DNA from: Candidatus Aalborgicola bjergmarkensis
GTDB lineage: Bacteria > Pseudomonadota > Gammaproteobacteria > Burkholderiales > Burkholderiaceae_C
Reading direction: 5' to 3'
DNA length: 38,804 nucleotides
NCBI GenBank assembly: GCA_016708725.1
Contig: JADJFE010000022.1
Span: 1 to 38,804 of the forward strand
Positions 1 to 7,602 of the stretch are shown piece by piece. The first letter of the stretch is position 1. Each line of letters begins with the position of its first letter. The position numbers and the translations under genes are program-made. The notes beneath the pieces are model-generated. The model did not search any database. It had not been told where the DNA came from and saw nothing but the letters and a program-made list of their open reading frames with translations.

Positions 1-1
1 C

Positions 2-596
2 AACCCCCAGCCACGGCTGCTCAGGCAGGCGGTTGCCCTGCTGGAGTCCGGTGGCATTCTGGCAGTGCCGACCGACTCCAGCTACGCATTGGTCTGTCAT
101 CTGGATGATAAAACTGCCGTCGATAATTTACGGCGTGTGCGCGGCGTGGACGAAAAACACCACCTGACACTGCTGTGCCGTGATCTGCGCGAGTTAGCCA
201 GTTATGCCCGGGTTGACAACGCCCAGTACCGTCTGCTCAAGGCCGCGACCCCTGGACCCTACACCTTTATCCTGGAAGCCAGCAAGGAAGTGCCCCGGCG
301 CGTCAGCCATCCTGCGCGCAAGACCATTGGCCTGCGTGTACCCGACCATGCCGTGCTTCAGGCACTGCTGACCTTGCACAATGGCGCCTTGTTGGCAACC
401 ACCCTGATTCCTCCCGGCGAGACACATCCCCTCAACGACGCCAACGACATCCGTGACCGCTATGAAAAACGCATTGCAGGAATCATCGACGCCCAGGCCT
501 GCCCCCCAGGAGCCAACAACCGTCATTGATCTGAGCGGACCCGAGCCGCAGATCATTCGCCAGGGTCGTGGCGACATCGCCAGGCTTGGGCTATAA
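2..596 (+). pseudogene. yciO: YciO/Sua5-family protein, 5'-truncated by window edge and frameshifted
   Basis: The frame is open from base 2 with no start in the window, so the 5' end lies upstream. The visible N-terminus carries the family motif GGILAVPTDSSYAL, followed by a KTIGLRVPDH segment, as in YciO relatives of the threonylcarbamoyl-AMP synthase Sua5/TsaC. YciO itself is a close paralogue whose role is less clear. The first frame stops at 529 after an unconvincing tail (GANNRH). Shifting frame at the C6 run 502-507 restores an expected ending (PTTVIDLSG...IIRQGRGDIARLGL) that stops at 596. One extra C in the run explains it. This is either a real inactivating mutation or a sequencing error; the family assignment is solid. 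Confidence 0.75.
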
Positions 597-620
597 GTGC
601 TTTCCCTGGAAATCTGATAC

Positions 621-1288
621 ATGGACATCAACCAACTTGTCGTGCAAGTCACCACCAATGCCTTGCCGATCATCTTTGCCATTACCGTCCATGAGGCCGC
701 ACATGGCTACGCAGCGCGCCATTTGGTGACGATACCGCCTGGGTTGCAGGTCGGGTCACGCTTAACCCGGTGAAACATATTGATCCGGTGGGCACCATCC
801 TGATGCCTTTGCTACTGTTTTTCGCAACATCAGGCGCCTTCATGCTCGGCTATGCCAAGCCGGTTCCGGTGCGTTTTGACAAACTGCGCAACCCCAGGCG
901 CGACATGATCTGGGTGGCGCTTGCCGGACCTGGTTCCAACCTGGTACAAGCCCTTGCCTGGGGGATTACCTTGTACCTGCTACAGGCGGTGGGTGTTGGC
1001 GAACGCTTCTTTCTGGAAATGTGCAATGCCGGGGTTTTATGGAACGTGGTGCTGTTCGTGTTCAATCTGTTTCCCTTGCCACCCCTGGACGGCGGACGCA
1101 TTCTGGTTGGGCTCTTACCCTGGCGTTACGCCCAGTGGGTGGCGCGCGTTGAACCCTGGGGATTTTTCATCGTCATCGCCCGGATCTACTTCCAGATTCT
1201 CGGATCGTTCTGGATGCGCCCTTTGATGACCCTGACCGGTGGATTTTTGCAGTTGCTGCTATCACCCTTTGCCGCGCTGGTGAATTGA
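621..1288 (+). pseudogene. M50-family (site-2-protease-like) membrane peptidase, frameshifted
   Basis: The ATG at 621 opens a frame with the zinc-protease motif HEAAH (residues 24-28), then leaves frame after AARH and stops near 770. Moving to the other frame at about 723 (one T missing from the run at 722-724) continues as GDDTAWVAGRVTLNPVKHIDPVGT, the conserved NPxxHxDPxG segment of the YwhC-like S2P subfamily, and runs to 1288. The second part has several hydrophobic helices and the second metal-ligand motif in PLPPLDGGRI (the Asp of LDGGR). The intact product would be about 222 residues, normal for these integral membrane metalloproteases. It ends 15 bp from the convergent mlaE. Either a pseudogene or a base-call error. 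Confidence 0.78.
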
Positions 1289-1303
1289 CAGCACACGTTC
1301 AGC

Positions 1304-2086
1304 TCAAATCGTAAACATCATTGCCGTCAGGATAAAGTCCAGTCCGAGCACCGAGAGTGAGGCCATCACCACGGTGCGGGTGGTGGCATTGGCTACGCCT
1401 TCCGGGGTGGCCTGGGCTTCAAAACCCTGCATCAGGGCAATAAAAGTGACGGTAAAGCCGAAAACAACGCTCTTGATGATGCCGTTGCCGACATCTTTCC
1501 AGACATCGACACCGCCTTGAATCTGGCTCCAGAAAGAACCCGCGTCAACGCCAATCATCAGCACACCGACAACCCAGCCCCCGATCACCCCCATGGCGCT
1601 GAACACGGCAGCCAGCAGCGGCATGACAAAAACACCAGCCCAGAAACGGGGCGCCAACACGCGCTGAATCGGGTCTACCGCCATCATCTCCATCACGCTG
1701 ATCTGTTCACCGGCTTTCATGAGGCCGATTTCGGCGGTCAGCGAGGTTCCCGCCCGTCCGGCAAACAGCAACGCGGTCACGACCGGCCCGAGTTCGCGCA
1801 CCAAGCTCAAGGTAACCAGCAAACCCAGTGCTTCGGTCGATCCATAACGTTGCAGTGTGTAGTAGCCCTGCAGACCGAAGACAAAGCCCACAAACAGGCC
1901 CGACACGGCAATGATCGCCAGCGAATAATTGCCCAGAAAATGGATCTGGTCGCGCACCAGGCCGAAACGGCGCATGGTGGCACCCCAGGACAATAACAAG
2001 TGCGCGAACAGGCGCGCTGCGTAACCCATATTGGCCAACAGGCTGCGGGTTGCGAACCCTACATCAGCAGGTTTGTACCAGCTCAT
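1304..2086 (-). CDS. mlaE: MlaE-family phospholipid ABC transporter permease
   Basis: A 260-residue inner-membrane protein with five to six hydrophobic helices and the MlaE (YrbE/DUF140) signature: a VRELGPVVTALLFAGRAG segment followed by EIGLMKAGEQISVMEMM. MlaE pairs with the ATPase MlaF and normally with the MCE protein MlaD to move phospholipids between the membranes. Its start overlaps the upstream mlaF stop by 4 bp (ATGA), so the two are translationally coupled. No mlaD, mlaB or mlaC follows; the next gene is convergent. Partners must be encoded elsewhere, or this pair serves another MCE protein. Confidence 0.9.
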   Translation of the reverse strand: MSWYKPADVGFATRSLLANMGYAARLFAHLLLSWGATMRRFGLVRDQIHFLGNYSLAIIAVSGLFVGFVFGLQGYYTLQRYGSTEALGLLVTLSLVRELGPVVTALLFAGRAGTSLTAEIGLMKAGEQISVMEMMAVDPIQRVLAPRFWAGVFVMPLLAAVFSAMGVIGGWVVGVLMIGVDAGSFWSQIQGGVDVWKDVGNGIIKSVVFGFTVTFIALMQGFEAQATPEGVANATTRTVVMASLSVLGLDFILTAMMFTI

Positions 2087-2928
2087 ATTGAAACTCCAAG
2101 CGGTTTTTTCCCCGGGGCTGTGCAGAGGTCAAAATCCTCCTCCATGCCCAGCGCCGGATAATGGAAGCGCACCGGCCCTTCGGCCAGCGCGTTCACGTAT
2201 TGGTATACCAGTGGGTCGGTGCTATGCAGCACCTGTGCGGGTGCTCCTTGTGCCGCAACCTTGCCGTTGGCCAGAATGATGACGTGGTCTGCAATCCGGA
2301 ACGTTTCTTCCAGTTCGTGCGAGACAAAAATGCTGGTCAGTCCCATGGAGTCGTTGAGTTTGCGGATCAGCTGGGCTGAAGTACCGACCGAAATCGGATC
2401 GATGCCGGAAAAAGGTTCGTCGTACATCACCAACTCCGGGTCCAGCGCAATGGCCCGCGCCAACGCCACACGCCGCGCCATGCCGCCTGACAAGGCGCTG
2501 GGCACCATATCGCGCGCACCACGCATGCCCACCGCATTGAGTTTCATCAACACAATGTCCTGGATCATGGATTCCGTGAGGTCCGTATGCTCCCGCAAGG
2601 GAAAAGCCACATTGTCAAAGACGTTCAAATCGGCAAACAGCGCGCCAAATTGAAACAGCATGCCCATGCGCCGACGCACCTGGTACAGCTGCTCGCGTTT
2701 CATCGGGCCAATGTCTTGTCCGTCGAATAACATTTGTCCCGACTGTCCCCGGTTCTGGCCGCCGATCAGACGCAAAATGGTGGTTTTACCGCCACCTGAG
2801 GCGCCCATGAGCGCCGTAACCTGACCACGTGGCACGCTCAGGGTAACGCCATCCAGGATGGTGCGTGAACCATAACCAAAGCGCAAGTTGCGCAGTTCAA
2901 CGAGGGGAGGGGGAGGGGGTAAAGCCAT
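2083..2928 (-). CDS. mlaF: MlaF-family ABC transporter ATP-binding protein
   Basis: A 281-residue ABC ATPase with Walker A GASGGGKTT (about residues 42-50), Q-loop LFQFGALF, signature LSGGMARRVALARA, Walker B LVMYDEP and H-loop VSHE. The LFQFGALFADLNVFDNVAFP stretch and SGGM signature are typical of the MlaF/Ttg2A group. The C-terminal tail after HSTDPLVYQYVNA is the MlaF-type extension. It is first in an mlaF-mlaE operon. A long dispersed repeat (2975-3165) ends about 45 bp upstream of the start, so the promoter lies in or beside it. The N-terminus has five consecutive prolines. Confidence 0.92.
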   Translation of the reverse strand: MALPPPPPLVELRNLRFGYGSRTILDGVTLSVPRGQVTALMGASGGGKTTILRLIGGQNRGQSGQMLFDGQDIGPMKREQLYQVRRRMGMLFQFGALFADLNVFDNVAFPLREHTDLTESMIQDIVLMKLNAVGMRGARDMVPSALSGGMARRVALARAIALDPELVMYDEPFSGIDPISVGTSAQLIRKLNDSMGLTSIFVSHELEETFRIADHVIILANGKVAAQGAPAQVLHSTDPLVYQYVNALAEGPVRFHYPALGMEEDFDLCTAPGKKPLGVSI

Positions 2929-2974
2929 AAAACGTTGTCAGACCGGCCCCCGATGATAAGGGATGGCACCCCCA

Positions 2975-3165
2975 CATGCATCACAGGGAATTACGCCAGT
3001 TTCATATCACCTGTGATATGAAAAATGCCAAAATCGCACTAAAGCGGCTCCCCGCAAGCCTCCGTGGCACGTTTTTAGCCTCGATTTAGCCTCAAATCGG
3101 GCATCAAATCAGCCTGTATCCCCCGTGGGATATGCGGGGGCAGCTACTAAAAAGATAGTAAAGAG
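2975..3165 (-). repeat. Long copy (A) of dispersed Comamonadaceae-type repeat
   Basis: Read on the minus strand, this segment matches 36935-37115 (plus strand) over about 185 bp with few gaps. It starts with TTTTTAGTAGCTGC, CCCGC and TCCCACGGGGG, continues through GAGGCTAAAAACGTGCCACG and CGGAGGCTTGCGGGGAGC, both parts identical in the two copies, and reaches a palindrome TTTCATATCAC/GTGATATGAAA (3000-3023). It fills most of the 340-bp gap between the divergent mlaF and the CpxP-like gene, so it may carry promoter or operator function for one or both. I see no open frame or transposase in it. Confidence 0.8.
3000..3023. promoter_or_regulatory. Near-perfect palindrome TTTCATATCAC-CT-GTGATATGAAA
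   Basis: An 11-bp inverted repeat with a 2-bp centre lies inside repeat copy A, about 75 bp upstream of mlaF. A close version (ATATCAC-GG-GTGATAT) occurs at the same place in copy B near 37071-37088. It could be an operator for a dimeric regulator or simply a structural part of the repeat; the sequence cannot decide which. Confidence 0.5.
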
Positions 3166-3268
3166 GTCTGCGGATACAAAACGAAACAAATCGATACCGG
3201 GGCGAAATGCAAACAGCACGCTGTTGCACCATCATTGCAGCGTGTTCAACAACAACGGGAAATACACC

Positions 3269-3754
3269 ATGAAAACCGGAATCAAACGCGCACTATGTGC
3301 TTTCTTTGGCGCTGCTGTTCTGACGACAGGCCTGTCCGCCTGCAATCGCCACCATGACTGGGGCCATCCGCTGAATGCGCAGGAATATACCGAGCGGCGT
3401 GCGAAAGTCATTGAGAAAATTGCGGGGAAACTCGATCTGACCGAAGATCAAAAGCGCCGCCTGAACGTGCTGGGCGACAAACTCCACGAACAGCGCACCG
3501 CCCTCATGGGGCAAGGCCAGGGTCAGGGGCAGGTTGGTGACCCACGTGCTGAGATCAAGGCGCTGATTGCCAGCGACAAATTTGATACGCTGCGGGCGCA
3601 GGCGCTGGCGAACGAAAAAATCGCCGCCTTGCAGACCAAAGGCCCGGAAGTCATTGCCGCGCTGGCGGACTTCTACAACAGCCTGAGCCCGGCCCAGCAG
3701 CAGCAGATACGCGAGCACCTGGAGCACCGGGCACCCTGGTGGCGGAAAGACTAG
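3269..3754 (+). CDS. CpxP/Spy-like periplasmic LTXXQ-motif lipoprotein
   Basis: A 161-residue protein with a lipoprotein signal peptide (MKTGIKRALCAFFGAAVLTTG, lipobox LSAC). The mature part is helical and charged with two LTxxQ-like motifs, LDLTEDQKRRL and LSPAQQQQI, typical of the Spy/CpxP family that binds misfolded envelope proteins and restrains the cognate kinase. I chose the ATG at 3269 because it begins the signal peptide; the frame is open further upstream but that part lies in repeat DNA. A glycine/glutamine tract (GQGQGQGQ) sits mid-protein. It precedes a response regulator and kinase by 52 bp, matching a Cpx-type envelope-stress set. Confidence 0.85.
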   Translation: MKTGIKRALCAFFGAAVLTTGLSACNRHHDWGHPLNAQEYTERRAKVIEKIAGKLDLTEDQKRRLNVLGDKLHEQRTALMGQGQGQGQVGDPRAEIKALIASDKFDTLRAQALANEKIAALQTKGPEVIAALADFYNSLSPAQQQQIREHLEHRAPWWRKD

Positions 3755-3806
3755 GCTGTAAGGCTGTAAGGCCGTAGGGCAGTGCCTGTCAGTGGGAAAA
3801 TAGCGC

Positions 3807-4496
3807 ATGCACCGCATCCTGCTGATTGACGACGACGCGCAACTAGGCCCACCCCTTGCGGCCTATTTTGCGCGTTTCGATCTGGTGCTGGAGCACGTCT
3901 TGCTGCCCAGCGCCGGCCTGGAGCGTTTGCGCCAGGGCACTATCGACGCCGCCATTCTGGATGTGATGCTGCCCGAAATGGACGGGTTTGCCTTGTGCCG
4001 CATGCTGCGCAAGGAAAGCGACATCCCGATCCTGATGCTGACGGCGCGCGGTGAAGTGATGGATAGGGTGGTGGGGCTGGAGCTGGGTGCTGACGATTAT
4101 CTGCCCAAGCCCTTCGAGCCGCGCGAGCTGGTAGCGCGTTTGCAAAGCGTACTGCGCCGACGCGCTGCAGCGCCTATACAGGTGGGGGAGACGCGGGTGC
4201 TGACGTTTGATGGCCTGGTTCTGGATACCGTAACACGCACGGTGCAGCGCCAAGGCGAGGTACTGGAGCTGACCAGCACCGAATTCGACCTGTTGCAGCT
4301 GCTGGCCAGTGCCCCTGGCCGGGTGTTCAGCCGCGACGACATTCTGAACCACTTGCGTGGTCACGATGCCGAACTTTATAGCCGCGCCGTGGATATTGTG
4401 GTCAGCCGTCTGCGCAAGAAGCTGGAACCTTTGGATTGCATCAAAACCCTGCGCAATGCCGGTTATTCGCTGGCCCTGGCGCGGACCACGCCATGA
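3807..4496 (+). CDS. OmpR-family response regulator, CpxR-like
   Basis: A 229-residue two-domain regulator. The receiver domain (1-118) has the acidic pocket DDD (8-10), phosphoacceptor D52 in LDVMLPEMDG, T79 and K101 in LPKPFEP. The C-terminal winged helix (about 130-226) contains LTSTEFDLLQLLA and the recognition-helix segment RAVDIVVSRLRKKL. It acts as a phosphorylation-dependent transcription factor for the kinase that follows with a 4-bp overlap. The CpxP-like gene upstream suggests envelope-stress sensing; the CpxR assignment rests on that context as well as similarity. Confidence 0.9.
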   Translation: MHRILLIDDDAQLGPPLAAYFARFDLVLEHVLLPSAGLERLRQGTIDAAILDVMLPEMDGFALCRMLRKESDIPILMLTARGEVMDRVVGLELGADDYLPKPFEPRELVARLQSVLRRRAAAPIQVGETRVLTFDGLVLDTVTRTVQRQGEVLELTSTEFDLLQLLASAPGRVFSRDDILNHLRGHDAELYSRAVDIVVSRLRKKLEPLDCIKTLRNAGYSLALARTTP

Positions 4497-5839
4497 AGCC
4501 GCTTACGCTTATTACAGGACGAGGACGTTGGCACCGGCGGGTACACCACGCCCTGACCCATTCGCTGCGCGTGCGCCTGATGGCCTTGTTTTTGCTGCTG
4601 GCCGTGGCGATGGCCGGGGTATTTGTCGGCGGCATGCAGTTGGCGCTGGCGCTGGGTTGGCGCGATGCCGCGCGTCCACTGGTGCATGACTATGTGGATC
4701 GGCTCACCGCCGAAATCGGCACGCCACCCGACACCCGAAAGGCCCGAGAACTGGTGGAACGTCTGCCGCTGTCGGTGCGTATCAGCGGTCCTGTGGTCAA
4801 CTGGAATAGCCATCCACAGGAGCAGGAGCGTACGCATGACCGTTGGATACGTTCCGAGGATAGCGCGCCACGTGTTTTTGACCGCTATACGTCGGACGGC
4901 CATCGCATTCGTTTCAGCCTGCGCATGTCGCCCTGGCATGACCGTCCACACTTCATCGGCTGGGTCACGCTGGCGGTGCTGCTGGCGCTCACGGCTTTGG
5001 CATATGGCCGGGTGCGACGTATGTTGCGCCCTCTGGACGACATCCGCACCGGCGCATTGCGTTTTGGTGCGGGCGATTTTTCCCAACCCATCACGTTAGG
5101 CCATGCACAGCGGCCGGATGAGTTGCATGAACTGGCCGCAACCATCAACACCATGGGTGCGGACATTCACCAGATGCTGGAGGCCAAACGCGCCCTGTTG
5201 CTGGCCATCAGCCACGAACTGCGCAGCCCGCTCACCCGTGCGCGCCTGCATACCGAACTGTTACCCGAAACGCCAGACGTACAAGCCTGCCGGGATGCGT
5301 TGCTGCGCGACCTGGCACTCATGCGCGACCTGATAACAGACCTGCTGGAGAGCGAACGCCTGGCCAGCCCACACGTGGCCTTGCAGCGTGAAAGCGTCGA
5401 TCTGGCCGCGCTGGTGCAGGATGTATTAACCAGCCTGCCCGGAGCTGCGGTCGTGCAGCAACACTTTTCTGCCGAACTGCCCCAGCTCGCACTGGATGCC
5501 AGCCGTATGCGCTTGTTGCTGCGTAATCTGCTGGACAACGCACTGCGACACGGTGCGGGAGTCGATAGCCCGCCCACGGTGGCGCTGGAGCCACTGCAGG
5601 ACGGGGGCATACAACTCACGGTACGTGATCGGGGGCCCGGCGTTACAGACGAGCAACTGACCCGACTGGGCCAACCCTTTTACCGCCCGGATGCCGCACG
5701 TAGCCGTGAGGGTGGAGGCGTTGGGCTGGGGCTGTATCTGTGTCGGCTAGTGGTGTCGGCGCACGGTGGTCAGTGGGTTGTACGCCGTGCAAATCCCGGA
5801 CTGGAAATCTGCGTAACCCTGCCTCCTGCCGCTGCATGA
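4493..5839 (+). CDS. Sensor histidine kinase, CpxA-like
   Basis: A 448-residue membrane kinase. TM1 is at about 28-50, a periplasmic sensor region of about 100 residues follows, and TM2 is at about 155-171. A HAMP domain starts at the RRMLRPLDDI segment. HisKA has H241 in AISHELRSPLTR, and the catalytic domain has the N box RNLLDNALRHG, G1 DRGPGV and G2 GGGVGLGL. I chose the ATG at 4493, which overlaps the regulator's stop (ATGA); an upstream in-frame ATG would intrude into the regulator gene. It overlaps tadA at its end, so the kinase and tadA share a transcript. Confidence 0.9.
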   Translation: MKPLTLITGRGRWHRRVHHALTHSLRVRLMALFLLLAVAMAGVFVGGMQLALALGWRDAARPLVHDYVDRLTAEIGTPPDTRKARELVERLPLSVRISGPVVNWNSHPQEQERTHDRWIRSEDSAPRVFDRYTSDGHRIRFSLRMSPWHDRPHFIGWVTLAVLLALTALAYGRVRRMLRPLDDIRTGALRFGAGDFSQPITLGHAQRPDELHELAATINTMGADIHQMLEAKRALLLAISHELRSPLTRARLHTELLPETPDVQACRDALLRDLALMRDLITDLLESERLASPHVALQRESVDLAALVQDVLTSLPGAAVVQQHFSAELPQLALDASRMRLLLRNLLDNALRHGAGVDSPPTVALEPLQDGGIQLTVRDRGPGVTDEQLTRLGQPFYRPDAARSREGGGVGLGLYLCRLVVSAHGGQWVVRRANPGLEICVTLPPAAA

Positions 5840-6348
5840 TGCAAACCTTGGCCACGGATATTGCTCCTGACACTGATTCTGACGCTGCTTTCATGCAGCT
5901 GGCGCTGGCCCAGGCGCATCTGGCGGCTGACTGCGGTGAGGTGCCTGTGGGGGCCGTGCTCGTCAAAGATGGCCGGGTGATTGCCAGCGCCCACAACACA
6001 CCCATTGCCACGCACGACCCCACGGCACATGCTGAAATCATGGTATTGCGCGCAGCAGCACAAGCCCTGGGTAACTACCGGCTGGACGGCTGTACGCTGT
6101 ATGTCACGCTGGAGCCTTGCGCCATGTGCAGCGGCGCCATGTTGCACGCCCGACTGGCGCGCGTGGTGTTTGGCGCTCCTGATCCCAAAACCGGCGCTGC
6201 TGGTTCGGTGCTCAATCTGTTTGCACACCAGCAACTCAACCACCAGACGCAGGTGGTGCAGGTACACGACAGCGTTTTGCAGCATGCCTGCGCTAGCGTG
6301 CTGCGGGAATTTTTTCAGTATCGGCGCAAAAAAAAAGCACCAGCATAG
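5836..6348 (+). CDS. tadA: tRNA-specific adenosine deaminase TadA
   Basis: TadA converts A34 to inosine in the anticodon of tRNA-Arg(ACG). The 170-residue product has the zinc/deaminase motif H65-A-E67 and PCAMC (C95, C98), plus the TadA-specific LEPCAMCSGAMLHARL and FGAPDPKTGAAGS segments. I chose the ATG at 5836, which overlaps the kinase stop in ATGATG; a second Met follows directly. The stop codon lies in the loop of the terminator hairpin. Being appended to a two-component operon is unusual for this essential gene. Confidence 0.93.
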   Translation: MMQTLATDIAPDTDSDAAFMQLALAQAHLAADCGEVPVGAVLVKDGRVIASAHNTPIATHDPTAHAEIMVLRAAAQALGNYRLDGCTLYVTLEPCAMCSGAMLHARLARVVFGAPDPKTGAAGSVLNLFAHQQLNHQTQVVQVHDSVLQHACASVLREFFQYRRKKKAPA

Positions 6349-6360
6349 CTGGTGCTTTTT
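6328..6360. terminator. Bidirectional rho-independent terminator
   Basis: GCACCAGC-ATA-GCTGGTGC forms an 8-bp stem extended by A/T pairs. It has T5 on the plus side (for tadA) and T9 on the minus side. The minus-strand T tract is the stronger, so it would also stop transcription arriving from the 6533-6361 direction. Confidence 0.85.
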
Positions 6361-6533
6361 GAAACTGCATCACTGGGGGATGCAGATATTGTTGGTCTTG
6401 CTTTGCCGTCTCCTCGGCTTCTCTCTTTCCACAAATTCAGGGCCATTGGCCACTTCACGTAGGACGCACACTGTAACCGATGACAGGGGCATTTCGCCGA
6501 AGAAATTAACCCTGATCGGGACAGATTTGCGCG
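6328..6533 (-). ncRNA. Candidate structured small RNA of about 200 nt
   Basis: The 225 bp between the convergent tadA and glutathione peroxidase genes has no convincing protein gene. On the minus strand there is a TACAAT -10 box (6545-6540) with a TTGAGG -35 at a 19-bp spacing, and the T9 terminator lies about 200 bp downstream. The arms 6505-6496 and 6418-6409 pair over 10 bp, including two G-U pairs that would be C-A mismatches on the plus strand, which favours minus-strand transcription. A 7-bp hairpin sits at 6365-6385. Size and rod-like pairing would suit 6S RNA, but I cannot confirm that family by eye. Confidence 0.35.
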
Positions 6534-6573
6534 CCGCAGATTGTAGCCACGCAGAGACGCAATTCCTCAACTT

Positions 6574-7068
6574 TTAAGCAACATGGTTGGCGAGTTCTGC
6601 TTCAATATCCTTGACAATGCTTTGCGGTGTATCCGTGGGGGCGTAGCGCTTGACCACCTGCCCGTCACGGCCAATCAGAAACTTGGTGAAGTTCCACTTG
6701 ATGGCCTTGGTACCCAGAAGACCGGGTGCCTCCCTGGACATCCATTGGTACAGGGGATGGGCGTGTTCACCATTGACATCAATTTTGGCCATCATGGGAA
6801 AGTTGACTCCATAGTTGAGCTGACAGAACGAGGCAATTTCATCGTTGCTCCCCTTGTCCTGTGCGCCAAACTGGTTACACGGAAAACCAATGACCACAAG
6901 GCCCTTGGGACCGTAGGTGGTATGCAGTTCTTCCAGACCGGCAAACTGCGGAGTAAAGCCGCAGGCGCTGGCCGTGTTCACAATCAGCATGGGCTTTCCC
7001 CGGTATTGCTCCAGGGGAATTGGTTTGCCGGTGATCGACAGTGCTTCGAAGTCGTATGCGCAAGTCAT
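6574..7068 (-). CDS. btuE: Glutathione peroxidase (thioredoxin-dependent type)
   Basis: A 164-residue peroxidase that reduces hydroperoxides. The peroxidatic cysteine C36 lies in NTASACGFTPQ, the glutamine in FPCNQFGAQ (Q66) and the WNF motif at 125-127, giving the usual Cys-Gln-Trp-Asn site. Additional cysteines C64 and C82 fit the atypical 2-Cys, thioredoxin-using bacterial GPx class. There is no signal peptide, so it is cytoplasmic. A GAGAA ribosome site lies just before the ATG. It is downstream of the DUF1841 gene by 85 bp. Confidence 0.92.
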   Translation of the reverse strand: MTCAYDFEALSITGKPIPLEQYRGKPMLIVNTASACGFTPQFAGLEELHTTYGPKGLVVIGFPCNQFGAQDKGSNDEIASFCQLNYGVNFPMMAKIDVNGEHAHPLYQWMSREAPGLLGTKAIKWNFTKFLIGRDGQVVKRYAPTDTPQSIVKDIEAELANHVA

Positions 7069-7153
7069 GGTGCATTCTCTTGGGTGTTAAACAGACTGCC
7101 ACCATACCACCAAGTCAAAAGCAATGGCCTTGGTGTGCCTTTGTGCCGGATGC

Positions 7154-7588
7154 TCAGTCTGTGGTCGCGCGCCGCCGCACGCAAGCGATATACGAATCAC
7201 CATCGGGCGCTTTGCCATTGCGCTGGCTCTCCCATAACATGGAACCCAGGCACTCCATGGCTTCATGGTGCGCCAGGTGCAGTGAATTGCGCTTGCGGCT
7301 GAGTAATTCGATTGCCTGGCGAATGCCGCGTGGCTGGTCAATGCTGCACTGTTCACTGAGTGTCAGATGCATGGACAAGTGCAAAAACGGATTCGTTCCA
7401 CTATTGGAAACTGCATGCATGGCGCGCAGGGCGGCATCCAGGTCGGCAAAGTCGGCGGCGTATTCGGGATGCAGATCCAGCCATCCGGCTGCTATCGTTT
7501 CAATAGGCTCCAGCACGCTGCCCTGGCGGGCTTTGGCGTAAACCTGGCAAAAGAAGCGGCGCACATCGGCAGCAGATGGAGTGAACAT
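7154..7588 (-). CDS. DUF1841 family protein
   Basis: A 144-residue soluble protein of unknown function with the DUF1841 hallmarks: VRRFFCQVYAKAR near the N-terminus, TNPFLHLSMHLTLSEQ, IDQPRGIRQA, HHEAMECLGSMLWESQR and the ending SYIACVRRR. I chose the ATG at 7588; a TTG two codons upstream is possible. It is divergent from pnuC with only 14 bp between starts, so their promoters must overlap the neighbouring genes. No biochemical role can be given. Confidence 0.85.
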   Translation of the reverse strand: MFTPSAADVRRFFCQVYAKARQGSVLEPIETIAAGWLDLHPEYAADFADLDAALRAMHAVSNSGTNPFLHLSMHLTLSEQCSIDQPRGIRQAIELLSRKRNSLHLAHHEAMECLGSMLWESQRNGKAPDGDSYIACVRRRATTD

Positions 7589-7602
7589 GGCCAAAGGTTA
7601 AC

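Noticed and set aside
2975..3165. Insertion sequence or CRISPR explanation for the repeat copies
   Set aside because: No transposase, no terminal repeats typical of an IS and no regular spacer pattern.
3125..3268. Longer N-terminus for the CpxP-like protein
   Set aside because: It would be encoded by dispersed-repeat DNA and precede the signal peptide.
6370..6570. 66-codon open frame on the minus strand between tadA and glutathione peroxidase
   Set aside because: No ribosome site or recognisable protein pattern, and it overlaps the better-supported structured-RNA candidate.
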